From LMUY01 sp965199165 (lineage in GTDB: Bacteria; Pseudomonadota; Alphaproteobacteria; Acetobacterales; Acetobacteraceae): a stretch of DNA of 64,000 nt. The notes beneath the pieces are model-generated. The model was not told the origin of the DNA. It searched no databases and saw only the letters and a program-made list of their open reading frames with translations. How positions within the stretch are numbered: the stretch's first letter is position 1; each line of letters opens with the position of its first letter. The stretch lies in assembly GCA_965199165.1 (NCBI GenBank), contig OZ240681.1, forward strand, positions 2,542,001-2,606,000, written 5' to 3'. This document shows, one piece after another, positions 56,615 through 63,633 of the stretch. The position numbers were made by a program, and so were the translations under genes.

Positions 56615-58528
56615 ATGTCGAGCGGCGCGGAACCCGGGACAGCCAGGAAGGCCCGCAGGGCCCGAGTGTCCGCGACGCCTTACGGGGACGTCTACGCAGC
56701 GCAGGGAGAGGTCACCCCGGCGGCGAGGGCCATGGGCCTGTCGAGGTCCGTGTTCCACCGCCGCCTGCAGGCCGAGCGCGCCTCCGCACCCGTTTCCTCC
56801 AAGGCTAAACCTAAGTCGGCGAAGGCCGTCGCGGACGGGGGATCCGGCCTCGCGTCAGCAATCGCATCCCTCGCAGATGCCCAGGCCGCGCAGGGGAAGC
56901 TGTTCGAGAGGCTGCTCGCGCGCGGCGAACCGTCCCGGGTGAGTAAAGCGAAGTGCGACGCCGACGAGAAGCCTTCCACGCCCGCGAAGTCGGCCAAGCC
57001 CGAGAAGCCCCTGGTCGGCGGGACCATCGAGGCGCCGGAGATGAAGGAGGTCCGCGCGGTCGGAAGGCGATTCTTCCTGACGACGGCGCAGAACAACTCG
57101 CACGTACACCCGGTCCTGGCGGTCGCCCAGCGATGGGCTGCGGAGAACCAGGGGGAGGTGCTGGTCGCCCGCATTAGCTACAACGCCGCAGCGTACGGCC
57201 AGCCCCACGAAGTCGTGGTCGAGGAGGGAGACGGCGACCCCGAAGACGGCGGCCAGTGGTACGCCCCCGAACTGGCCGACCTGATCGTGCGCGCGCCGAT
57301 GCGCCTGGCCGACGACCTCCTGTTCACGGTTGGCATGAACATAAGCCCGTCCGCCGTGGACCCGCTCTCTGGCCTGGAGAGCTACACCAGGTCGTCGTCC
57401 GGCATCTTCCCGCACACGAAGCACGAGATGCGGTCGATGGCCTCGATGAAGGGCGTCCCGGCGCGGATGCTCTACACGACCGGGGCCTGCACCCTGGCGA
57501 ACTACATCCCGCGGAAGGCGGGGCAGAAGGCCGAGCACCATCACGTCTACGGCGGCCTGATCGTCGAGGTGGACGAGGACGACGCCTGGTTCGTCAGGCA
57601 GGTCAACGCCTCGGCGGACGGCAGCTTCCACGACCTAGACCGCCTCTGGACGGTGGACGGCTCCGTCCCGTCGGTGACCGCGGGGCTGACGCCGGGCGAC
57701 ATCCACCGCAGGAAGATGACCGAGGCGGGCATCGCCGACGCGATATGGGGCGACGGCGGCATGGTGGACGTCCTCCGTCCAGGGGCGCAGCTCGTCAACG
57801 ACCTCACCGACTTCTCGCCGCGCAACCACCACAACATCAGGTCCGCCTGGTTCCTGGCCCGGCAGCGCACGCGCCGCCAGGACAGCGTCGAGGACGAGAT
57901 GGCCGAGTGCGCGGACTTCCTGCGCCGGGCGTCGCGCCCGTGGTGCGAGGTCGTCGTGGTGGAGAGCAACCACGACGAGGCGTTCGCCCGCTGGCTGGAG
58001 GAGGCGGACGGCCACCGCGATCCGGACAACGCCCGCTACTGGCACCAGTGGAACGCCCGCGTGTTCGAGGGGATCGAGCGGGGCGAGGAGGTATTCCCCT
58101 TTGAGGCGGCCGTCCGGGAGAAGGCGCCCGGCCTCGAACGGGTCCGCTTCCTCCGCGAGGACGACAGCTACGTTCTCTGCCCGGAGCACGGCGGCGTCGA
58201 GTGCGGCATGCACGGCCACCGCGGGCCCAACGGCTCCAGGGGCTCGACGAAGGGCTATCGTGTCCTCGGCGTCAGGACGATCACCGGACACACGCACACC
58301 GCCGGGATATGGGGCGGGCAGTTCTCGGCGGGCGTCACGGGCGACCTCGACATGGACTACAACAGGGGTCCCTCGTCGTGGAGCCACAGCCACGTCGTGA
58401 CCTACCCCAACGCGAAGCGCGCCGTCGTAACCATGCGCGGCACGCGGTGGCGGGGGCAGCCGCTTCCCAAGCCACGCATTCGCGTGAAGGCGGCCACCGT
58501 CGCGGCGCCGTCGGCCGCGGCGGCATGA
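56615..58528 (+). CDS. HTH-metallophosphoesterase protein, similar in outline to T5 A1-type proteins
   Basis: A 637-residue protein in three parts. Residues about 25-52 form a helix-turn-helix (TPAARAMGLSRSVFHRR). Residues 60-140 are a charged linker. The C-terminal part has calcineurin-like phosphoesterase motifs: RNHHN at 403-407, SNHD at 451-454 and GHTH at 558-561. The set DFSPRNHHN, ESNHDEAFARWL and HGHRGPNGSRG recalls phage T5 A1-type proteins linked to host DNA degradation and second-step transfer. The function here is inferred. The start was set at 56615 because a GAGGCGG ribosome site precedes it, and translation from 56588 would run through the operator. Confidence 0.72.
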   Translation: MSSGAEPGTARKARRARVSATPYGDVYAAQGEVTPAARAMGLSRSVFHRRLQAERASAPVSSKAKPKSAKAVADGGSGLASAIASLADAQAAQGKLFERLLARGEPSRVSKAKCDADEKPSTPAKSAKPEKPLVGGTIEAPEMKEVRAVGRRFFLTTAQNNSHVHPVLAVAQRWAAENQGEVLVARISYNAAAYGQPHEVVVEEGDGDPEDGGQWYAPELADLIVRAPMRLADDLLFTVGMNISPSAVDPLSGLESYTRSSSGIFPHTKHEMRSMASMKGVPARMLYTTGACTLANYIPRKAGQKAEHHHVYGGLIVEVDEDDAWFVRQVNASADGSFHDLDRLWTVDGSVPSVTAGLTPGDIHRRKMTEAGIADAIWGDGGMVDVLRPGAQLVNDLTDFSPRNHHNIRSAWFLARQRTRRQDSVEDEMAECADFLRRASRPWCEVVVVESNHDEAFARWLEEADGHRDPDNARYWHQWNARVFEGIERGEEVFPFEAAVREKAPGLERVRFLREDDSYVLCPEHGGVECGMHGHRGPNGSRGSTKGYRVLGVRTITGHTHTAGIWGGQFSAGVTGDLDMDYNRGPSSWSHSHVVTYPNAKRAVVTMRGTRWRGQPLPKPRIRVKAATVAAPSAAAA

Positions 58529-58671
58529 CACCCGCAAAGACGGCCGACCTTCTCCGCCTGGCCGAGGAGGTCCTGCGCCGCGCCCACGGCTGCGCCCCCG
58601 GTGCCCCGTGCGAGGCGCGCCACCGCCTGGAGGCCGCCGAGGCCGTGCTGGAACGCGTGCGCCGGGGCTGA
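58525..58671 (+). CDS. 48-residue helical protein
   Basis: A small protein (MTPAKTADLLRLAEEVLRRA) whose ATG overlaps the preceding stop. It is fully helical with two cysteines (CAPGAPCEA). Coupling to the phosphoesterase gene suggests a partner or regulator. Confidence 0.5.
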   Translation: MTPAKTADLLRLAEEVLRRAHGCAPGAPCEARHRLEAAEAVLERVRRG

Positions 58672-58694
58672 CGTCCCGTCGAAGGAGGACGACC

Positions 58695-58946
58695 ATGGCA
58701 CCGGCATCCGCAATCCTCGCGTGGCCGGTGGCCGAGGGCGTGGTCCTCCGCGTCGACACGCCGGACGGCATGGTCCTGCTCGACTGCACCGTGGCCGAGG
58801 CGCTCGTCCTCGCGGACGTGGTCCGCGACGCGGCCGAGCGCGGGTCCGTCCACTACGCCGACTTCCTGCGCGCGCGGGAGGCGTCCGTCGCCCCTCCGCC
58901 CGTCCGCCGCCGCGGCCTGCTGCGCCGCCTGTTCGGGCGCGCCTGA
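58695..58946 (+). CDS. Small protein with basic amphipathic C-terminus
   Basis: An 83-residue protein with a strong AAGGAGG ribosome site. Its last residues (PVRRRGLLRRLFGRA) form a basic amphipathic helix that could touch membranes. The N-terminal part is strand/helix mixed. No family was recognised. Confidence 0.5.
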   Translation: MAPASAILAWPVAEGVVLRVDTPDGMVLLDCTVAEALVLADVVRDAAERGSVHYADFLRAREASVAPPPVRRRGLLRRLFGRA

Positions 58947-58968
58947 CACCAACAGCCGGGAGGCCGCC

Positions 58969-59157
58969 ATGGCCCGCATAGCCGTCGAGTCCGAGCCGGG
59001 CACCGTCCGACTCCGCGTCGGGTCGCGCCTGGGCGGCTCGGTCATGGAGTTCGATCCCCCGGACGCGATCGCGCTCGCCGGGGAGATCCTGGCCGCGGCC
59101 GCCGACGCGTCCGGACCGCGGACCTCCTTCCCGATCGACGTCCCCACGCAGGAGTAG
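58969..59157 (+). CDS. 62-residue protein of unknown function
   Basis: A small acidic protein (MARIAVESEPGTVRLRVG) between the preceding gene and the endolysin. Its DAIALAGEILAAA helix resembles the VAEALVLADVVRDAA helix of the upstream protein, so the two may be diverged paralogues. Function unknown. Confidence 0.5.
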   Translation: MARIAVESEPGTVRLRVGSRLGGSVMEFDPPDAIALAGEILAAAADASGPRTSFPIDVPTQE

Positions 59158-59162
59158 CACCC

Positions 59163-59780
59163 ATGCTGTCACCGTTCAGGAAGCCGCCCGCCAGGCCATC
59201 CGCGCCCGTCGCCGCGACGCCTGCGCCGGCGCCCGTCGCCTACACGTCGGACGTCCGCTTCGACGCCTGCCTGACGTTCACGTGGCGCCCCGACATGGAC
59301 GGCCAGGCGCTGCACGACACGCCCGGGGACTCCGGCGGCTGGACGTCGTTCGGGGTGACGCTGGCCGCCTGGGCGTCGTGGCAGGCCGACCACGGGGTTC
59401 GACCCACCACCGCGCAGGACCTGGGCCGGGCGACGAAGCCGCAGCTCGCGGAGATGATCCGCGCCAGGTACTGGCTGGCCGTGAGCGGGCCGTCGCTGCC
59501 GCCCGGGGCCGACCTCCTCGTCTACGACTTCGGCTACGGCTCCGGTCCCGGCACCTCCGTCAGGGTCCTGCAGGAGGTCGTCGGCGTCGAGGCGGACGGC
59601 GACCTCGGACCGGAGTCCATGGCGGCGATCCGCGGCTTCGACAGGATCGCGCTCATCAGGGCACTCGGGGGGCGTCACGAGGCGTACTACCGGTCCCTCG
59701 GATCCTTCAATCTCTTCGGCAACGGTTGGACCCGCCGCAACGAGACGCGCCTCGCCATCGCCCTGGCGACCCCGGCGTGA
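59163..59780 (+). CDS. Endolysin of the glycoside hydrolase 108 type
   Basis: A 205-residue muramidase-like protein. After a Pro/Ala-rich N-terminus, the GH108 core is seen (LHDTPGDSGGWTSFGVTLAAW), with a YWLAVSGPSLPPGADLLVYDF region and a peptidoglycan-binding-like end. In GH108 enzymes the catalytic Glu precedes the GG/DG turn. Here that stretch reads FTWRPDMDGQ, with Asp at the expected position, so activity is uncertain. It is followed by small membrane-protein genes, as in lysis cassettes. Confidence 0.75.
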   Translation: MLSPFRKPPARPSAPVAATPAPAPVAYTSDVRFDACLTFTWRPDMDGQALHDTPGDSGGWTSFGVTLAAWASWQADHGVRPTTAQDLGRATKPQLAEMIRARYWLAVSGPSLPPGADLLVYDFGYGSGPGTSVRVLQEVVGVEADGDLGPESMAAIRGFDRIALIRALGGRHEAYYRSLGSFNLFGNGWTRRNETRLAIALATPA

Positions 59781-59959
59781 ACCGGGACGAGGCGGCCGCG
59801 GGGGTCATGTGCGCCCTGGTGCTGGCCGCCAGCGTCGGCGTCGCCCTGCTGGCGGTCCACGACGCGCCGCGCTTCCCGCCGCCCGCACCCGTGCCCGCGG
59901 GCTGCCCCGACCTCACGCCGCCCCTGTCGCGCCTGTGCATCACCGGAGGACACCCATGA
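59777..59959 (+). CDS. Small membrane protein of the lysis cassette
   Basis: A 60-residue protein with a GTG start coupled to the endolysin stop. One membrane segment (VMCALVLAASVGVALLAV) is followed by a Pro-rich tail with two cysteines. The layout recalls spanin or holin subunits. It overlaps the next start (ATGA). Confidence 0.55.
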   Translation: MNRDEAAAGVMCALVLAASVGVALLAVHDAPRFPPPAPVPAGCPDLTPPLSRLCITGGHP

Positions 59960-60558
59960 ACGCAAATCTCGCCGCGGCCGTCGCCTGGCTGCGCCAGCCC
60001 ACCAGCATCGCGGGCATCTCCGCGATGGCGGGCACCCTGACGGCCGTGGCCGCCGGGGACATGACCTGGCCCGTCGCGGCTCCCCTGCTCGTGGGCGGGC
60101 TGATCGCCCTCGCGGTCCCCGAGATGCCCAAGGCCGCCTCCGACGGCGGGCGCCTCACGGCGGACGTCCTGGCCGCGGCCGCCTCCCGCAACCCGGCGGC
60201 CGTCGCCGTGGCCTTGGGCGACGCCGTGCAGGTCGCCTCGGACCTCGCCCCGGTCGTGACGGTCGCCATGTCCCTGCCGGTCACGCCGCCCACCGAGGAG
60301 GGCGCCACCGCGCTGGCGGTCGCCGCCACCGTGGCCAGGGTCGCCGTTCCCGCGCTGGCACTCATGCTCATGGTCGGGGCCTGCACCCCTGCGGAGCGGG
60401 CCACCGCAGCGAGCGACGTCTCCACCGCGGCGTCCGGCGCCAGGACAGCCTGCTTGCTGAACGGCACCGTGGTCGCGGTCGATCCACGGGTCGCCGCACG
60501 CGAGGGCGCCTCGGTCGGCGAGGTCTGCGCGATCGTGCGCGCCGTCCCCGCGACGTAA
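59956..60558 (+). CDS. Holin-like membrane protein with an internal lipobox-like motif
   Basis: A 200-residue protein with a hydrophobic N-terminal half (TSIAGISAMAGTLTAVAAGD and a following segment). A further hydrophobic segment near residues 120-137 ends in LMVGACTPAERA. That second segment resembles a lipoprotein signal, as if a holin-type protein had been fused to an Rz1-type lipoprotein. The product probably serves lysis. It is the last gene before a strong terminator. Confidence 0.6.
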   Translation: MNANLAAAVAWLRQPTSIAGISAMAGTLTAVAAGDMTWPVAAPLLVGGLIALAVPEMPKAASDGGRLTADVLAAAASRNPAAVAVALGDAVQVASDLAPVVTVAMSLPVTPPTEEGATALAVAATVARVAVPALALMLMVGACTPAERATAASDVSTAASGARTACLLNGTVVAVDPRVAAREGASVGEVCAIVRAVPAT

Positions 60559-60586
60559 GGCCGCCCGTCACGTCGGGACGGCCATG

Positions 60587-60620
60587 GGGCCGGGCTTCGG
60601 GGGAACCCGGGGCCCGGCCC
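60587..60620 (+). terminator. Hairpin terminator after the lysis cassette
   Basis: GGGCCGGGC (60587-60595) pairs with GCCCGGCCC (60612-60620), and the loop contains a further CGGG/CCCG match. A short TTG follows rather than a long T-run, so efficiency is uncertain. It separates the lysis genes from the accessory genes. Confidence 0.6.
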
Positions 60621-60714
60621 TTGCCCCGTCTACGGCCTCCGACGTCGCCCGGATCGGAGGTCCTCCGTGATATGCTGACCTGTCGGGCGAACGGGCCGGC
60701 AGGGGGAGGACAGG

Positions 60715-61092
60715 ATGGCCGTCTACTATGCGCACCCCGTGACCGACTACGGGACGGAGTTCGAGGCAGGCGCCGTCGAGACGCTGGCCGACCGCTTCGG
60801 CGAGGTCGTCAACCCGAACGGGCCCGACCACGCCGCGGCCTACGCCTCGCAGAGGATGGGCTACTTCCAGGAGCTCGCCGCCGGCTGCGACGCCCTGGCG
60901 TTCTCCCGCTTCCCGGATGAGAGCGTCGGCGCCGGGGTCGCCAAGGAGATCGTGGCCGCGTCGGAGGCCGGGCGGCGGGTGTGGGAGTACACCAGGAACG
61001 GCGACGTCATGCCGTCGGGGCCGGACGCCGCCGGGGGCGCGCTGTCCGTCGAGGAGACCAGGGCCACCATCGCGCGGCTACGGGCCGCCTAG
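60715..61092 (+). CDS. Nucleoside 2-deoxyribosyltransferase-like protein
   Basis: A 125-residue protein starting MAVYYAHPVTDYGT, with VVNPNGPDHAAA near residue 31 and SVGAGVAKEIVAA near 71. This pattern fits the small Rossmann-like deoxyribosyltransferase/DUF4406-type fold, in which the segment after YxAxP binds a nucleoside or nucleotide. The role may be nucleotide salvage or a counter-defence. It has its own GGAGG ribosome site and is bounded on both sides by terminators. Confidence 0.6.
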   Translation: MAVYYAHPVTDYGTEFEAGAVETLADRFGEVVNPNGPDHAAAYASQRMGYFQELAAGCDALAFSRFPDESVGAGVAKEIVAASEAGRRVWEYTRNGDVMPSGPDAAGGALSVEETRATIARLRAA

Positions 61093-61115
61093 GCCCAGAG
61101 GACGACACATCGACC

Positions 61116-61150
61116 AGGGCCGGATCCCGGAAACGGGGTCCGGCCCTTTC
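61116..61150 (+). terminator. Strong intrinsic terminator
   Basis: AGGGCCGGATCCCGG and CGGGGTCCGGCCCT form a long GC-rich stem around a short A-rich loop, followed by TTTCT. It ends the deoxyribosyltransferase-like gene. Confidence 0.8.
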
Positions 61151-61297
61151 TGCGTCTACGGCCCGACGTCGCGCGAAGGTCTGCCCTAAGCGCGTGGTAA
61201 CATCCGTCGTCGGGCCGTTGCCCGGCCCGTACGTTCGAGGCCCACCGCCCGATGAGGGCGCCGCCTCCGGTTACCGACCCGCACGCCGGAGGCCCTC

Positions 61298-62167
61298 GTG
61301 GCACCGCCAGCGCAGTCGCGACCGGAGGGCCATGCCCTCGGCTCGCCATCGCCTTTCCACGTCCACGGCCCGGCCGTCGTCAGCGTCTCGGGCGGCAGGA
61401 CGTCGGCCTACCTCCTCCGCCGGATCCTGGACGCGCACGGCGGGAGCCTGCCGCCGGACGTGGTGGCGTGCTTCTGCAACACCGGCCGAGAGGCCGACGG
61501 CACGTTGGACTTCGTGAGGGAGATCGGGGAGCGATGGGGCGTCCCGATCGCGTGGCTCGAATACCGCCACGAGCCGGGCAGGCCATACTTCGCCGTGGTC
61601 GACCATGCGACGGCATCCCGGGCCGGGGAGCCATTCGACGCGCTACTGAGGGCGAAGCGCATCGTGCCGGATCCGACGCGTCGCTTCTGCACCGGCGAAC
61701 TCAAGGTCGCGACGCTGAAACGACACCTGAAGAGCCTTGAATGGCGCCGGTGGACGAACGTCGTCGGCCTGCGGGCGGACGAGAGCGTGAGGCTGGAACG
61801 CAGGGCGAAGGCGGAGGCGAACCCCAAGTTCAGGGAGCCTTGGCGATCCGTGTTCCCCTTGGCCGCGGCGGGCATCCAGGAGATGGACGTCGCCAGGTTC
61901 TGGCGCGAGCAGCCCTTCGACCTCCGCCTTCCATCGCGCGATCACGGGAACTGCGTTGGGTGCTTCCTCAAGTCGTCGGAAGCGCTGGGCAGGCTATTCC
62001 GGTCAGACCCGGAGCACATGGACTGGTGGACGGCGGCCGAGGCGGGGTGCCGGGGCAAGACGTTCGTCCATGGCCGGTCGTACGCGGAGATCGGCAGGGT
62101 GGCTCGCAATCAGGGCACGCTTGACTGGGACGACTCCCGGTCCTGCGACGGCGGGTGCGGCGTCTAA
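61298..62167 (+). CDS. PP-loop (PAPS reductase-like) phage protein
   Basis: The 289-residue protein has the ATP-pyrophosphatase PP-loop SGGRTS at residues 31-36. Cysteines follow in RFCTGEL (Cys131), GNCVGC (219/222) and CDGGCGV (283/287), which could hold a metal or Fe-S cluster. Relatives activate a substrate by adenylation in sulfur transfer (PAPS reductase, DndC, tRNA thiolases). A nucleic-acid or nucleotide modification role is possible. The start is GTG with GGAGG upstream. It sits alone between terminators and an AT-rich gap. Confidence 0.75.
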   Translation: MAPPAQSRPEGHALGSPSPFHVHGPAVVSVSGGRTSAYLLRRILDAHGGSLPPDVVACFCNTGREADGTLDFVREIGERWGVPIAWLEYRHEPGRPYFAVVDHATASRAGEPFDALLRAKRIVPDPTRRFCTGELKVATLKRHLKSLEWRRWTNVVGLRADESVRLERRAKAEANPKFREPWRSVFPLAAAGIQEMDVARFWREQPFDLRLPSRDHGNCVGCFLKSSEALGRLFRSDPEHMDWWTAAEAGCRGKTFVHGRSYAEIGRVARNQGTLDWDDSRSCDGGCGV

Positions 62168-62503
62168 CCTCATCCCGTGACCGGGGGCTGACGTCGCCGC
62201 CTTGCGGTCGGGTCGGAACCCCTCATGGCGACACGTGCGATGACGGCCACCAGACACGCTATCACGCAAGGCCCTCTTGACTCTGATCCGAATCAAACAC
62301 TTAGAGGGTTTATCACAAAACCGTGTTCTTTCAGCCTAGAATCGCTCCAAGGAAAATGAAACCAGACTCCTTTCCCAGTAATCGCGAGAGCAAGGAAAAT
62401 AAATCCCGGAGCGACTGCTCTCAGATACCCAAAAAATATCGTCCACCCGACCGTCTCGGACGTCGTGGTAGAGGCGCCGCCCCACTCAATGAAGGGCCAC
62501 GCC
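62168..62503. other. 336-bp AT-richer interval
   Basis: On the plus strand no gene is seen. The part 62280-62450 is distinctly less GC-rich than its surroundings. The reverse strand holds a possible 70-residue membrane protein (62293-62505). A promoter for the following genes is likely here but no clear boxes were assigned. Confidence 0.5.
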
Positions 62504-62505
62504 AT
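62293..62505 (-). CDS. Possible small membrane protein, divergent and overlapping
   Basis: A 70-residue frame, MAWPFIEWGGAS to HGFVINPLSV, with one or two hydrophobic segments (TIFFGYLRAVAPGFIFLALA). Its start codon overlaps the start of the plus-strand gene at 62504. The composition is unlike a random antisense frame, being Phe/Trp-rich and of lower GC. It could be a small toxin-like or envelope protein. Expression is unproven. Confidence 0.4.
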   Translation of the reverse strand: MAWPFIEWGGASTTTSETVGWTIFFGYLRAVAPGFIFLALAITGKGVWFHFPWSDSRLKEHGFVINPLSV

Positions 62506-63058
62506 GTCGACCACCGAAGACCAACTCCGCGAATATCTCGACCAGCACGACGCGGACTCCCAGGACCGGCCTTTGAAGGAGGAGAGCTGCCGCGCGTTCA
62601 TCGACGCGATCGGCAACCTGTTCGTGCGGATCTGCCTGCCCGACTGCGGTGAGACCGTCATTCGCAGCCTGCGCTCGTCGCGGATGGGCATCCAGGTCGT
62701 CCCGCTGACGGGCGGCTACGCCTGGGTTCTGGTTTGCCCCCTCGGCGCCGGCGTCGCGTTCCAGCCCGTCTCCGTGCTCGGCGACCTGCCCGTACTGCCC
62801 TGGATCCGCGAGCTCGTGACGGGCTCCCGGCCGGGCGTGACGGTCCAGTTCGAGGATCGGCGCGGGAAGGTGCTGTTCGCGAAGAAGGTCAGGTTGGACG
62901 AGCGGGCGACCGACGCCTTCCTGCACGCCCACGCCGAGGCCGTGCGTGCCTGGCCCATGGACTTCGACACCTGGTTCGACGAGGTCGCGAGTTTCACCGA
63001 GACCCTGCGGCTCATGGGCGCCGAGCGCGTCTTCCAGCTTGCGAAGGCGGCCGCGTGA
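62504..63058 (+). CDS. Orphan protein, first of a paralogous tandem pair
   Basis: A 184-residue soluble protein (MSTTEDQLREYL). The core GGYAWVLVCPLGAG, the DRRGKVLFAKKVRL strand and the later W-F-EVASF helix are shared in order with the following gene (GGYAWLLWTA, DGQGTVRAIKMVSL, WNAEIAAFN), so the two are diverged duplicates. An AAGGG ribosome site precedes it. No family was recognised. The organisation resembles cargo or immunity-type genes at prophage ends. Confidence 0.6.
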   Translation: MSTTEDQLREYLDQHDADSQDRPLKEESCRAFIDAIGNLFVRICLPDCGETVIRSLRSSRMGIQVVPLTGGYAWVLVCPLGAGVAFQPVSVLGDLPVLPWIRELVTGSRPGVTVQFEDRRGKVLFAKKVRLDERATDAFLHAHAEAVRAWPMDFDTWFDEVASFTETLRLMGAERVFQLAKAAA

Positions 63059-63633
63059 TGGACGTCCTCCCCGAAGAGTTCGCGGGCCGGACGGCGATCG
63101 CCGTCGGGCGCCGCCACCCGATGTGGCGCGACCTCGCGCTCGCGCCGGACAGCATGAAGGCCGTGGCCGATCCGTCCGGTTACCCCGTGCTGCTCGTCTG
63201 CCTCGACCCGTGCCCGCAAGAGGAGGTCGCGAGCATCCAGCGCGACGGCCTCCGGATCGGGCTATGCCCGATGCGGGGCGGTTACGCCTGGCTGCTCTGG
63301 ACGGCCGTCGCGGCGCTGGACGCGCCCTACAGCCCGGTCCTGGCCGAGCCGGGATGCCGCCCGGCATGGGTGGACGACCTGAAGACCGACCAGAGCCGCA
63401 TCGCCGTCACCCTGATCGTGCTCGACGGCCAGGGCACGGTGCGCGCGATCAAGATGGTCAGCCTGTCGCCGCACGTCACCCGCACGCTGGCGGCCCTGAA
63501 CGCCCGGGCGTTGGCGGTCGGTCAGGTGTCGCTTCCAGCCTGGAACGCGGAGATCGCGGCGTTCAACGCCCGATACCCCACGCCCCAGGCTGCCTTCAAG
63601 GCGGCGATCGCCACCTGCAAGGGAGGCGCGTGA
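63058..63633 (+). CDS. Orphan protein, second of a paralogous tandem pair
   Basis: A 191-residue protein whose ATG overlaps the previous stop (TGATG). Its core PMRGGYAWLLWTAVAALDA aligns with the preceding paralogue. The N-terminus (MDVLPEEFAGRTAIAVGRRH) is different. Tight coupling suggests that the two products work together, perhaps as a heterodimer. Function unknown. Confidence 0.6.
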   Translation: MDVLPEEFAGRTAIAVGRRHPMWRDLALAPDSMKAVADPSGYPVLLVCLDPCPQEEVASIQRDGLRIGLCPMRGGYAWLLWTAVAALDAPYSPVLAEPGCRPAWVDDLKTDQSRIAVTLIVLDGQGTVRAIKMVSLSPHVTRTLAALNARALAVGQVSLPAWNAEIAAFNARYPTPQAAFKAAIATCKGGA

